Shown: positions 34,560-43,274 of the stretch, piece by piece
Numbering within the stretch: position 1 is the stretch's first letter
How the letters are laid out: every line of letters begins with the position of its first letter
Assembly (NCBI RefSeq): GCF_003971255.1
Contig: NZ_CP034660.1
Location: forward strand, 1,364,001 to 1,428,000
Direction of reading: 5' to 3'
DNA length: 64,000 nucleotides
Source: Colwellia sp. Arc7-635
GTDB taxonomy: Bacteria; Pseudomonadota; Gammaproteobacteria; Enterobacterales; Alteromonadaceae
The notes under the pieces: generated by a model
Database searches by the model: none
The model's input: the letters and a program-made list of their open reading frames with translations, nothing else
Told to the model about the DNA's origin: nothing
Made by a program: the position numbers and the translations under genes

Positions 34560-35462
34560 TTAGTTAATGGTAGAAAGTAATTTAGGATTTTGAACTAAGT
34601 TTCGTACACCGTGTGCATGATCTTCTTCGAATACGTTACCTTTACACCAATTTCCAACACTTTTAATATTAACTTTGGCAACTTGGGGTCTTACGCTCCA
34701 ACTTACTTGAAAAGGAGAACCTTCTTCGTTGTAGCCAGGTCCTGTTGTTGAACCTGTGTAGGTAATAGGAATTCCTGTGTCTACAGGAATATTCAAGGCC
34801 TGATTTTTACCTGTAGCTTTTGAATGTGCTGTTAAGTTAGCAAAATCGAGCGCTTCATCATCATTAACCAACACATAAACCTGTGTTTCCACACGTAGTT
34901 GTGGGTTTCCTATTGAATCACTTAAGCATGAACCTAACGTTGGACCAGGATTAACTTGTGCAGTTGAGTGTACATAGTGAACCTCTATTGTTGCGCCAGG
35001 CGCTAGAGAGCCGTGATCACTTGGGCAAACATCTTCTGTTGTTGCTGTAAGTTCAGCTTCCGTTAATGACCCTGAATATTTATAGCCACTGCCATAACCG
35101 TGACCGTCACCATTGCCGGCGAACTCAGTAAATTCACCTCCTTGGTGTTCAGCATTCTCATGAAAATGAATATTACATAAATCCATATCTTCAGCAGGAA
35201 GTGAAGCAGTAAATAAAATAGGACTTTCGCCATATAAGTCGTCAATATTACGAGGCGACTGAGGGCCATATCCCTTCTCATTTGTATTTGCTTCTAGTGC
35301 TTCTCTTTGTGTTGCAATGACTTCATCAGCAACAGCGTGGCTCTCTTCTGGTACAGACTCAGGCGTTACAACAACTGGTTTTTCTTTAGAGTCTGAATTA
35401 CATGCACTCAGCCCCACAACACTTAAACCTAAAAGTGCGATCACTAATTTTTTCTTCATCAT
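34560..35462 (-). CDS. Delta-class carbonic anhydrase, lipoprotein form
   Basis: The product has 300 residues. A lipoprotein signal (VVGLSACNSD, Cys ~21) is followed by a Glu/Val/Ser-rich linker, then the conserved domain: DLCNIHFHENAEHQGGEFTE, GNGDGHGYGSGYKYSG, EDVCPSDHGSLAPGATIEVH and VHSTAQVNPGPTLGSCL. The His-rich HFHxxAEH core is that of bacterial delta-type carbonic anhydrases (zinc enzymes hydrating CO2), from memory of the family. It is a close paralogue of the next gene upstream (72 bp away, no terminator between), so the pair is probably co-transcribed. Tethering to a membrane distinguishes it from its sister. Confidence 0.82.
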   Translation of the reverse strand: MMKKKLVIALLGLSVVGLSACNSDSKEKPVVVTPESVPEESHAVADEVIATQREALEANTNEKGYGPQSPRNIDDLYGESPILFTASLPAEDMDLCNIHFHENAEHQGGEFTEFAGNGDGHGYGSGYKYSGSLTEAELTATTEDVCPSDHGSLAPGATIEVHYVHSTAQVNPGPTLGSCLSDSIGNPQLRVETQVYVLVNDDEALDFANLTAHSKATGKNQALNIPVDTGIPITYTGSTTGPGYNEEGSPFQVSWSVRPQVAKVNIKSVGNWCKGNVFEEDHAHGVRNLVQNPKLLSTIN

Positions 35463-35534
35463 TACTACTCCAAAATTTTACTACAACAAAACATTAACTT
35501 TCTTTGAATACTGTCTAGAAACCATTAAAAATAA

Positions 35535-36392
35535 TTAGTTAATTTCGGAAAGTAATTTAGGGTTTTGGACCAGGTTTCTTACGCCGTGCGCATGGTCTTC
35601 TTCAAAAACATTTCCTTTGCACCACTGACCAACACTTTCAATATTCACTTTGGCAACTTTAGGTCGTACACTCCAGCTTACTTGCAAAGGAGAACCTGTT
35701 TCATTGTATCCAGGGCCTGTTGTTGAACCTTTATATTGAACTGGGGTTCCTGTATTCGTTGGAATGTTAAAAGCTTGGTTTTTATATTTATCAGTTGTTT
35801 TTGCATGTGCTGTTAAGCTAGCAAAATCAAGCGCATTCTCATCATTAACAAGCACATAAACTTGTGTCTCTACTCGTAGTTGCGGGTTGCCGATAGCATC
35901 ACTCAAACATGCGCCTAAAGTTGGGCCCGGATTTACTTGCGCAGTTGAATGCACATAATGAACTTCTATCGTTGCACCTGGTTCAAGAGAGCCGTGATCA
36001 CTTGGACAAACATCTTCGGTCGCAGCCGTAAGCTCTGCCACGGTTAGGTCTCCTGAATACTTATAGCCACTGCCATAACCATGGCCGTCACCATTGCCTG
36101 CATATTCTGTAAACTCACCGCCTTTATGCTCAGCCCCCTCATGAAAATGGATATTACAAAGGTCCATATTTTTTGCTAAGGGTGCTGTGTCAAATAAAAC
36201 AGTATTATCCCCAGACAATAAGTCGAGATCGCGAGGAGATTGAGGGCCATAGCCCTTTCCATTTGTATTGGCTTCTAGCGCGGCTCTTTGTTCAGCAATG
36301 ACTTCATCTGAAACATCATCAGTTTCGCTCGCCATTGCTAGCGCAGGGTTTAAAGTGGCAGCTACTAATGCAGCTAGAATTGTTCTTTTCAT
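35535..36392 (-). CDS. Delta-class carbonic anhydrase, soluble periplasmic form
   Basis: The product has 285 residues with an ordinary signal peptide (AALVAATLNPALAMASE, cleavage near residue 22) and no lipobox. From EVIAEQRAALEANTNGKGYG onward it is nearly collinear with the downstream paralogue: DLCNIHFHEGAEHKGGEFTE, EDVCPSDHGSLEPGATIEVH and ENHAHGV-type ending (EEDHAHGVRNLVQNPKLLSE). Tandem duplication with different export signals suggests one enzyme free in the periplasm and one anchored. Likely role: supplying bicarbonate/CO2 balance outside the cytoplasm. Confidence 0.82.
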   Translation of the reverse strand: MKRTILAALVAATLNPALAMASETDDVSDEVIAEQRAALEANTNGKGYGPQSPRDLDLLSGDNTVLFDTAPLAKNMDLCNIHFHEGAEHKGGEFTEYAGNGDGHGYGSGYKYSGDLTVAELTAATEDVCPSDHGSLEPGATIEVHYVHSTAQVNPGPTLGACLSDAIGNPQLRVETQVYVLVNDENALDFASLTAHAKTTDKYKNQAFNIPTNTGTPVQYKGSTTGPGYNETGSPLQVSWSVRPKVAKVNIESVGQWCKGNVFEEDHAHGVRNLVQNPKLLSEIN

Positions 36393-36425
36393 TAACTTAT
36401 TCCTAATTACTTATGGTAAATAAAA

Positions 36426-36560
36426 TCAAAAGTGTGTCAGTGTCGCGTACTTTTTACGCCGCTTACATGGTTTAAATAGACCCGATGCATCACAGACAGT
36501 ATGTGCTTCGGTTTGAGCAGAAATAGCTAAAAAGCCGAAGAGAAGAATGGTTGATGTAAG
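36426..36560 (-). pseudogene. Possible decayed small secreted Cys-containing peptide gene
   Basis: A 44-codon stretch reads LTSTILLFGFLAISAQTEAH then TVCDASGLFKPCKRRKKYAT and a stop (36426-36428). The first part looks like a signal peptide ending near AQTEA, and the remainder has two cysteines and a basic tail. No start codon is in frame; a TGA precedes it. An ATG in another frame (36564-36562) begins just before, so a small indel could separate start and body. It is between the His-rich barrel gene and the delta-CA pair, same strand. Very tentative. Confidence 0.25.
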
Positions 36561-36637
36561 TCATATTTTATTTTTAATTATTGAAGCCATTCTTCATATA
36601 AAGCTAATAGCTAGCCATTATTGCTATGAACTAATAA

Positions 36638-37153
36638 TTAAAAAGCTCTAACGATTGCAATACCGAATACGGTGGCCGTTTCACTACCAACAAAATCCAA
36701 AGCTATTGTTGGTGCAATACCAAATTCACCTACATGGAAGTCATAGCTAAGCGATGTGCGTATTACATCTTCTTTATGACTTTTATGATGATGAATATGA
36801 CCATGGCCATCATCCTCATCATAAGAGCCAACCGTTTCTTTACCAAAACCTAGGCCAATTCTTAGCTCTTTCCATGGGTGTAAATAAGCGGCGGCGAGAG
36901 CAACATCAACACCAGCACCATGATGAGCATCATCGGTTTTTTCATATACAATGCCGGCGCCCCATAATTTTGAGAACTTATACTCGTACTCAATACCGTA
37001 AGAGAATTCTGTTTCGCTATTAGCGTTTGTATAGCCAAGAAATATGCCTGGAATATGCTTAGGTGACGCATCAGAATCATCTGCTGATGCAAATACGGGA
37101 GAAGTTGCAAGTGCTGCTAAAACACCTGCAGTTAGTAACATTTTATTATTCAT
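36638..37153 (-). CDS. Small outer-membrane beta-barrel protein with His-rich loop
   Basis: The product has 171 residues. Signal peptide (TAGVLAALATSPVFASAD, cleavage near residue 22) is followed by alternating amphipathic strands (FLGYTNANSETEFSYGIEYE, LWGAGIVYEKTDDAH) and a terminal strand ending FGIAIVRAF with a C-terminal Phe, the mark of outer-membrane barrels. Two histidine-rich loops occur: DDAHHGAGVD and DEDDGHGHIHHHKSH (~residues 110-127), suitable for metal binding. Same strand as, and upstream of, the two zinc-type delta-carbonic anhydrases. No function is known; metal capture for the periplasmic enzymes is only a guess. Confidence 0.7.
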   Translation of the reverse strand: MNNKMLLTAGVLAALATSPVFASADDSDASPKHIPGIFLGYTNANSETEFSYGIEYEYKFSKLWGAGIVYEKTDDAHHGAGVDVALAAAYLHPWKELRIGLGFGKETVGSYDEDDGHGHIHHHKSHKEDVIRTSLSYDFHVGEFGIAPTIALDFVGSETATVFGIAIVRAF

Positions 37154-37255
37154 TAATTGATACCTTAATTAATTGGTCTAGCGTTTATGACGCTATAAAT
37201 TTAGAAATATATTTTGTGTGTATAGTAAGGAAACAACTAATTAAAACGCTTACCG

Positions 37256-37290
37256 AAATCGGACATTTTTTTATCAAAAGCGGTCTAAAT
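37256..37290. promoter_or_regulatory. 35-bp conserved upstream motif, copy 1
   Basis: Contains TTATCAAAAGCGGTCTAAAT (37271-37290) preceded by AAATCGGACATTTTT. It matches a second copy at 38156-38190 in 31 of 35 positions. It lies about 100 bp upstream of the His-rich barrel gene on the minus strand. Function inferred from repetition and location only. Confidence 0.5.
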
Positions 37291-37704
37291 CGATTTAAAC
37301 TGCCTTTTATGAAGTTTATGGTTGGTTTTTTGAACAAGATTGGGCGTTTTACGATAATTTTATAAAATGTAGAACATAAATCATTGAATGTAATTAGAAG
37401 TGAATTTTTTTAAACCTGGTGGGGAGCTTCATAATTGATTAAAGAGCTAAAGACAATTCAAGCGCTCTGATTATGTTTTAAATGATTAATATTACTGTAG
37501 CGTAATAAATTGTGCGTAAAAAACACAGGGCATTACATCCCTGTGCTTTTCTACAATCGATGGTTAGGCCGTAGTTATAATTATTTATTCATCGACTAAT
37601 AATAGGTTACTGAGATTTCTTTAATGCCAAACAGCTAATGTTGAGGCCCTGACAGGGGCACAATCGTTGTTTTTTACTTGTTTATTCTATATTCATTAAG
37701 TCTT
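37291..37704. other. Intergenic region, no gene seen
   Basis: About 410 AT-rich bases between the motif and the DUF6559-like gene, which ends at 37705. A possible terminator-like inverted repeat ACACAGGG.../CCCTGTG (about 37530-37543) is present. Otherwise nothing recognised. Confidence 0.45.
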
Positions 37705-38001
37705 TTAAGAGAGTAAAGTATTAAAGTGCTGTGATATTTCGGGTGAATCAATTAAGTTTTTTATAGTTTGTTCAAAATCTGTCACACATAACTCTGGGAA
37801 TTCCACGTTCAATACCGTACGAAGGTCATCTTTATTAAGACACATAATATAGGCAAGTGGTAAGTATTTAGTATCGAAGTTCTTCTTAAATACCGTTGTT
37901 CTAACTTGACTTGCTGAATAGGTATTGCGTTGTCCGTATTGTTTTTCTAATAACGGACGTAACTTTTTGATGTAACGTTTGACAGAAAACCTATTGAACA
38001 T
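37705..38001 (-). CDS. Small conserved cytoplasmic protein (DUF6559-like)
   Basis: The product has 98 residues, basic N-terminus FSVKRYIKKLRPLLEKQYGQ, then SASQVRTTVFKKNFDTKYLP and LAYIMCLNKDDLRTVL. No signal or membrane helix. The N-terminal pattern recalls DUF6559 proteins of Vibrio, Shewanella and Colwellia, whose function is unknown; the family call is from memory. It is isolated by more than 500 bp on each side and shares the 35-bp upstream motif with the barrel gene. Confidence 0.6.
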   Translation of the reverse strand: MFNRFSVKRYIKKLRPLLEKQYGQRNTYSASQVRTTVFKKNFDTKYLPLAYIMCLNKDDLRTVLNVEFPELCVTDFEQTIKNLIDSPEISQHFNTLLS

Positions 38002-38155
38002 ACATTTTTCCTCTTAATTGAAAGCTAGTATTTATTCCGCTTTATTATTAATGCGACAAATACCGCTGCGACTCAGAACACTTATGTTCTATAGGCAATA
38101 TCTCACGGGTATTTAGGCAAGTATTTTAAAGAAAAAATAATTATTACTCTTATCA

Positions 38156-38190
38156 AAATCGGGCGTTTATTTATCAAAAACGGTCTAAAT
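38156..38190. promoter_or_regulatory. 35-bp conserved upstream motif, copy 2
   Basis: TTATCAAAAACGGTCTAAAT (38171-38190) preceded by AAATCGGGCGTTTAT; 31 of 35 positions match the copy at 37256-37290. It lies 155 bp upstream of the DUF6559-like gene (minus strand). Confidence 0.5.
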
Positions 38191-38671
38191 AGCCTAAGTT
38201 CATATCTACAGGTGGTATTAAGGTTTCTTGTAGGTTATAAAATAGTTTTTCGGTTATTAGTTATCTATTAATGGATTTCCTATGAATTGATTACAGATGA
38301 CAAAAGTGATTATTCGCATATTTCAATTTTAGGCTTATCTGCTTTAGTTAACTCAAGCTAACTCAAGCTAACTCGAACTGCCAGTACACGATATTTATTG
38401 AGAAATAAATCCATTACTGGTGCAACTGGTATTAGTGGTACTTATTTAAATATCAGTAAAAAATATGAGGTAATGATAGATTTTTCTTACGTTACTAATG
38501 CATTACTAATGCGTAACTAATACAAGAAAAAATAACGAATTAGCCGCACAGAATGAACACTTTATAGTCATTTAATATTAACGTCGTTTGTCTCAATATA
38601 TAACTCAACCTTATTTTTATTCTTTATGAATTAAAGTAAAATAAATAAACTTTTGTTTTTAGGTTCTTTCC
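38191..38671. other. Intergenic region upstream of the hybrid sensor gene
   Basis: About 480 AT-rich bases. It contains a short tandem array of the 10-bp unit AACTCAAGCT (about 38348-38374, three imperfect copies). No ORF was recognised; the promoter of the plus-strand hybrid sensor is expected here. Confidence 0.5.
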
Positions 38672-41600
38672 TTGTTTAATAAAATATTAATACAGTTTTC
38701 CATTTATATTACCGCCTTTATTTTAGCCCTAGTATTTTCTTCAACCTTACATTCAAAAGAAACCTCTATTCGCTTTCAGCACCTTACTATTGAAGACGGT
38801 TTACCACAAAATAGTGTGCTTGCTGTATTTCAAGATAGCACTGGCTTTATGTGGTTTGGTACAGAAGTTGGATTAGCTAGATATGATGGCTACAACCTGA
38901 AAGTTTTTAAACACAACGCAGATAATAGCAATTCACTCTCTCATAATTACATTACAAAAATTGTAGAAGATAGCCAAGGTAACCTTTGGATTGGAACTCG
39001 CAGGGGAGGACTTAATTATTTTAATACCAAAACTGAACAGTTTACTCACTACCGTCATCAAGAAAACAATAGCAATAGCTTAAGCCATGACTTTATTTAT
39101 ACCATTATAAAAGATAACCAAGAAAACCTTTGGATTGGTACCGTAGGTGGCGGTCTTAATTATTTTAATACCAAAACTGAACAGTTTACCCATTATCGTC
39201 ATCAGGAAAATGATCCAACAAGTTTAAGTCACGATAATGTCTTGAGTATTATTGCAGGTCATCACGATGATCTTTGGATTGGCACCGCGAGTGGTCTTAA
39301 TAACTTTAATGTAAAAAATGCACAATTTACCTCTTACCTCTATAAACCCAACGACTCAAATAGTTTAAGTCACAATGCTGTTTTCAGTGTGATAGAAGAT
39401 TCTAAGGGTGAACTGTGGATTGGAACTCGAGGTGGACTTAACCATTTTACTCCCTCAAATGGACGGTTTACCCATTATCGCCATCAAGAAAATGACCCTA
39501 ATAGTTTGAGTCATGACTTGGTTTATAGTGTTATTGAAGATAGCCAAGGTAATATTTGGGCTGGTACTGGTGGTGGAGGGCTGAATTACTTCAATACAAA
39601 AAAACAACAGTTTACTCAGTATCTTTATCAGAGTAATAACCCTAATAGTTTAAGTAATAACAGTATATTTAGAATTGTGGAAGATAACCAAAGTAATATT
39701 TGGATTGGCACCGTGGGGGGAGGGCTCAATTATTTTAATATAAAAAATGAATCCTTTACTCATTACCAAAACGAAACTAATAACTTAAATAGTTTAAGTC
39801 AAAACAATGTTTTTAGTATTGTAGAAAATGACCAAGGTGATCTTTGGCTTGGAATACAGGCTGGTGGCCTCAATCATTTTAATTCAAAAAATAAGCAGTT
39901 TACTCATTACCGTCATCAGGAAGATAATTCGAATAGCTTAAGTAGTGACATTGTCTCCAGCGTCATAGAAGACAGGCATGGCAATATTTGGATTGGAACG
40001 AATAAAGGCGTTAATCGATTTAATGTAAAAAATAAACAATTTACCCATTACCGTCATCAGGCCAATAACTCGAATAGTCTAAGTAATGACAATGTCATGA
40101 GCATGATAGAAGACAGTATGGGTAACCTTTGGTTTGGAACCCATAAAGGCATCAATCATTTTAACACCACAAACAAACAGTTTAGCCACTACCGTCATCA
40201 GAATGATGACCCGCATAGTTTAAGTAATGACTCTGTCCTGAGTATGATCGAAGACAGCCTAGGTAACTTTTGGTTTGGCACCACTAAAGGCCTCAATCAT
40301 TTTAATACAAAAACTGAACAGTTCAGCCACTACCGTCATCGAGCGAATGACACGACTAGTTTAAGTAATGATACCGTGTTAAATATTTTAGAAGATAGCC
40401 TCGGCAATATTTGGGTAGGCACGTTTAGTGGTTTAAATATGCTTGATACAAAGTTAAAAAAACTCAAAACCTACACTAAAGCAGATGGTTTACCTGACAA
40501 TGTTATTTATAGTATTGAAGAAGATACTCTCGGATATATATGGATAAGCACCAATCAAGGGCTTTCACGTATGGACCCTAAAGCTGAAACATTTAAAAGT
40601 TATAATGTAAGTGACGGCCTGCAAAGCAACGAGTTTAACATTGGCGCATCTTTTAAAAGTAAAACAGGCGAATTGTTTTTTGGTGGAATAAATGGCCTAA
40701 ATCGATTTATCCCTGAAAATAGCAAAGACGATATACAGCCGCCCAAAGTCGTCATCACTAATATGTTACTACTGAATAAATCAGTGCCTATTATCTCAAC
40801 CACTTTCCAAGCAACAGATAACCAAGCAACAGATGACCAGAAAACAGTTAACCAGAAAACAGTTAACCAAAAAATAAATAATCAAACAACTGAAAAAAAT
40901 ACTGGTTTTAGCTTAGCCCAAACGATACATGAGACTAAATCTATAACATTGAGCCACCGAGATAATATCATTACCTTTGAATTCTCAGCTCTACACTTTA
41001 GAAACACTAAAAAGAATAAGTTTGCCTATAAGTTAGTGGGTTGGGATAAAGATTGGGTGAATACGGATTATAAAAACCGTAGAGCGACTTATACAAACTT
41101 ACCTCATGGCGAATATACCTTTAGAGTGAAAGCGAGTAATTCGGACGGTTATTGGAACGAAGAAGGAGCCTCCCTGCAAATAACCGTATTACCGCCACCA
41201 TGGCAAACATGGTGGGCATATACATTATATAGTTTAATTTTACTGAGTATTATTTTTGTCTATATACGTTCGCAACAACATAAGTTGATTTTTGAACGAC
41301 AACTCAATGCGCAATTAGAAAGTAAAGTTGCAGAACGCACTAAAGAAAAGCAACATTTGATTGAAAATATATCACATGAACTGAAAACGCCATTAACACT
41401 GATTTTTAACGCGTTAGAAACCGTGTCAAAGTCAGAGTTAAGCGTCGAGAACAATAAAAAAATAAGCAATATTAAACACAATGGCCAACGTTTATTTCAT
41501 ATTGTTGAGCAGTTGTTATCACTTGCTAATAACGAACAATCAACGGAACAAAAATCAATCGTTGCGCTGACTCATATTTGTCAACAAGTCATTAATAACT

Positions 41601-42853
41601 TTTCTGCACTTGCTTCGAGAAGAGCACTAACTTTTACGCTTGATTCTAAAACAAATGCAGAGCTGATTATTGATACTCAAGTATTAGAAACAATCCTTAA
41701 CAACCTCGTTTCCAATGCAATTAAATATGCCGACAGTTCAAGTGAAATTAAAATCACCTGCCAGGTGGAAAATCATTTTTGTATGATTAACGTCACGAAT
41801 ATAGGCGCTAATATCCCTAAAGAATACGAAGGCGCTATTTTTGAAAAATTTTATCGCCTAGCACATCACCTTAAAACAGAAGGGCAAGGAATAGGGCTTT
41901 CATCTTGTAAGGATCTCGTTGAGTCATCTCAAGGGACATTAACGTTGGATAACAGTCAGCCCAATGTGGTTCAGTTTATTGTTTCACTGCCTATGGCTCT
42001 CATTTTCAATATTGACCAAACATTAATTGAAAATGAAATAACAGCAAACTCACAAACAAAGGCACTTCCAAACCAGAGCAATAAAAAGCTACTTATTGTC
42101 GAAGACAATCTAGAAATAAACCAATTTCTTACGCAGTTACTAGCATCAGATTATGATGTGCTAAACGTATACAATGGCAAAGAGGCCGCTGAAAATATTG
42201 ATGAATTTCAGCCAGATTTAATTTTATCCGATGTTATGATGCCACAGATGAATGGCTTCGAGTTATGCCAATTCATCAGACAAAGTGATAAATCTTATAA
42301 TAAAAGCCCGATCATCTTACTCACGGCTAAAAGTGATATGTTAAGCCAAAAACAAGGGTTGCAGGCGGGAGCTACTGACTATTTAAGTAAGCCTTTTAGC
42401 GGAGAAATATTAAAATTAAAAATAGCTAATTTATTAGATTCATCAAGTATTTCAAGAAGTCATATCACGGCATCTGCATCTAATCATTTACAAATAGAGT
42501 TGTCAGAAGATGATACTCGCAATCGCTTTATTGAGCGGATACGAGCTTTGCTAAAAATACACTTTCCCGACTCTGAATTCAATGTCAAAAAACTTTCAGA
42601 ATTAATGGCGATGGATGAAAGAACATTGAGACGAAAATCAGAACTCTATTTATCACAAAAGCCTAAAGACATTATCCGAGAATACCGATTACAGTGTGCT
42701 TATGAGATGCTGAAGTCCGATAAAAGCATTTCGAATGTTTCAATATTTTGTGGTTTTTCAACCTTGGCACATTTTTCAAAATGCTTTAAAGATAAGTACC
42801 AAGAAACGCCCAAACAGGCTCAACGAAAACTCATTATTGCAAATGAGGATTAA
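38672..42853 (+). CDS. Hybrid two-component system (HTCS): propeller sensor, histidine kinase, receiver and AraC domain
   Basis: The product has 1393 residues, starting at TTG 38672. A signal peptide or first helix (~8-25) is followed by 14 two-component-regulator propeller blades, each with a (L/I)W(I/F)GT...GLNxF signature, enough for two seven-bladed propellers. Then come a Y_Y_Y domain (~770-850), one membrane helix (~855-875), HisKA with His902 (ENISHELKTPL), HATPase (NLVSNAIKYAD; GQGIGLSSCKDLV), a receiver with Asp1187 (ILSDVMMPQMNG) and a C-terminal AraC helix-turn-helix (~1290-1385). All signalling steps from periplasmic ligand to DNA are on one chain. In Bacteroidetes such proteins control polysaccharide loci; no such locus is adjacent here. 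Confidence 0.93.
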   Translation: MFNKILIQFSIYITAFILALVFSSTLHSKETSIRFQHLTIEDGLPQNSVLAVFQDSTGFMWFGTEVGLARYDGYNLKVFKHNADNSNSLSHNYITKIVEDSQGNLWIGTRRGGLNYFNTKTEQFTHYRHQENNSNSLSHDFIYTIIKDNQENLWIGTVGGGLNYFNTKTEQFTHYRHQENDPTSLSHDNVLSIIAGHHDDLWIGTASGLNNFNVKNAQFTSYLYKPNDSNSLSHNAVFSVIEDSKGELWIGTRGGLNHFTPSNGRFTHYRHQENDPNSLSHDLVYSVIEDSQGNIWAGTGGGGLNYFNTKKQQFTQYLYQSNNPNSLSNNSIFRIVEDNQSNIWIGTVGGGLNYFNIKNESFTHYQNETNNLNSLSQNNVFSIVENDQGDLWLGIQAGGLNHFNSKNKQFTHYRHQEDNSNSLSSDIVSSVIEDRHGNIWIGTNKGVNRFNVKNKQFTHYRHQANNSNSLSNDNVMSMIEDSMGNLWFGTHKGINHFNTTNKQFSHYRHQNDDPHSLSNDSVLSMIEDSLGNFWFGTTKGLNHFNTKTEQFSHYRHRANDTTSLSNDTVLNILEDSLGNIWVGTFSGLNMLDTKLKKLKTYTKADGLPDNVIYSIEEDTLGYIWISTNQGLSRMDPKAETFKSYNVSDGLQSNEFNIGASFKSKTGELFFGGINGLNRFIPENSKDDIQPPKVVITNMLLLNKSVPIISTTFQATDNQATDDQKTVNQKTVNQKINNQTTEKNTGFSLAQTIHETKSITLSHRDNIITFEFSALHFRNTKKNKFAYKLVGWDKDWVNTDYKNRRATYTNLPHGEYTFRVKASNSDGYWNEEGASLQITVLPPPWQTWWAYTLYSLILLSIIFVYIRSQQHKLIFERQLNAQLESKVAERTKEKQHLIENISHELKTPLTLIFNALETVSKSELSVENNKKISNIKHNGQRLFHIVEQLLSLANNEQSTEQKSIVALTHICQQVINNFSALASRRALTFTLDSKTNAELIIDTQVLETILNNLVSNAIKYADSSSEIKITCQVENHFCMINVTNIGANIPKEYEGAIFEKFYRLAHHLKTEGQGIGLSSCKDLVESSQGTLTLDNSQPNVVQFIVSLPMALIFNIDQTLIENEITANSQTKALPNQSNKKLLIVEDNLEINQFLTQLLASDYDVLNVYNGKEAAENIDEFQPDLILSDVMMPQMNGFELCQFIRQSDKSYNKSPIILLTAKSDMLSQKQGLQAGATDYLSKPFSGEILKLKIANLLDSSSISRSHITASASNHLQIELSEDDTRNRFIERIRALLKIHFPDSEFNVKKLSELMAMDERTLRRKSELYLSQKPKDIIREYRLQCAYEMLKSDKSISNVSIFCGFSTLAHFSKCFKDKYQETPKQAQRKLIIANED

Positions 42854-43274
42854 CACAAAGTGTTATAAGCTCAAGATAATAAACTTTTATTGAATATCGA
42901 CTTTGTACTACAGATAAAATAACAAAATTGTCATCATTTTATTAAGATGGCTATCAACTTCTTTATCTTGGGTGGCATAGCCAGTTGTTACGTTAAATAA
43001 AAACTAATCAAACAAATTAAGCAGCACACTCAGAATAGCTTCGGCTAATGGCAGTAACAGGTTTAACCGTAGCCATTGAACGATTTGTTAATAATCGTTT
43101 GAACCGACTAGCCTAAAAGGTATTTTTTAACGCAGTTATTATGGATAGCCTGATAAATTATAAATTGCCATAAATTAGTAAAAAGAAATGGATGAAACAA
43201 ATGCTGCGACAAATTTTGTCGTACTATAGTGTTAAGCTACTGGTATTATAATTAATTAATACTAGGGAGTAGAT
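42854..43274. other. Intergenic region upstream of the WYL regulator
   Basis: About 420 bases. GGGTGGCATAG at 42970-42980 also occurs at 46058-46068, beyond the truncated transposase, so the two copies bracket the WYL/FtsZ-like/transposase block. No ORF recognised. Confidence 0.45.

Noticed and set aside
36754-37023. His-rich plus-strand frame opposite the barrel gene
   Set aside because: It is the antisense shadow of the His/Asp-rich loop of the minus-strand gene.
38950-40460. Regular ~160-bp repeats suggesting a CRISPR-like or satellite array
   Set aside because: They encode the propeller blades of the hybrid sensor; open frame and codon pattern are maintained.
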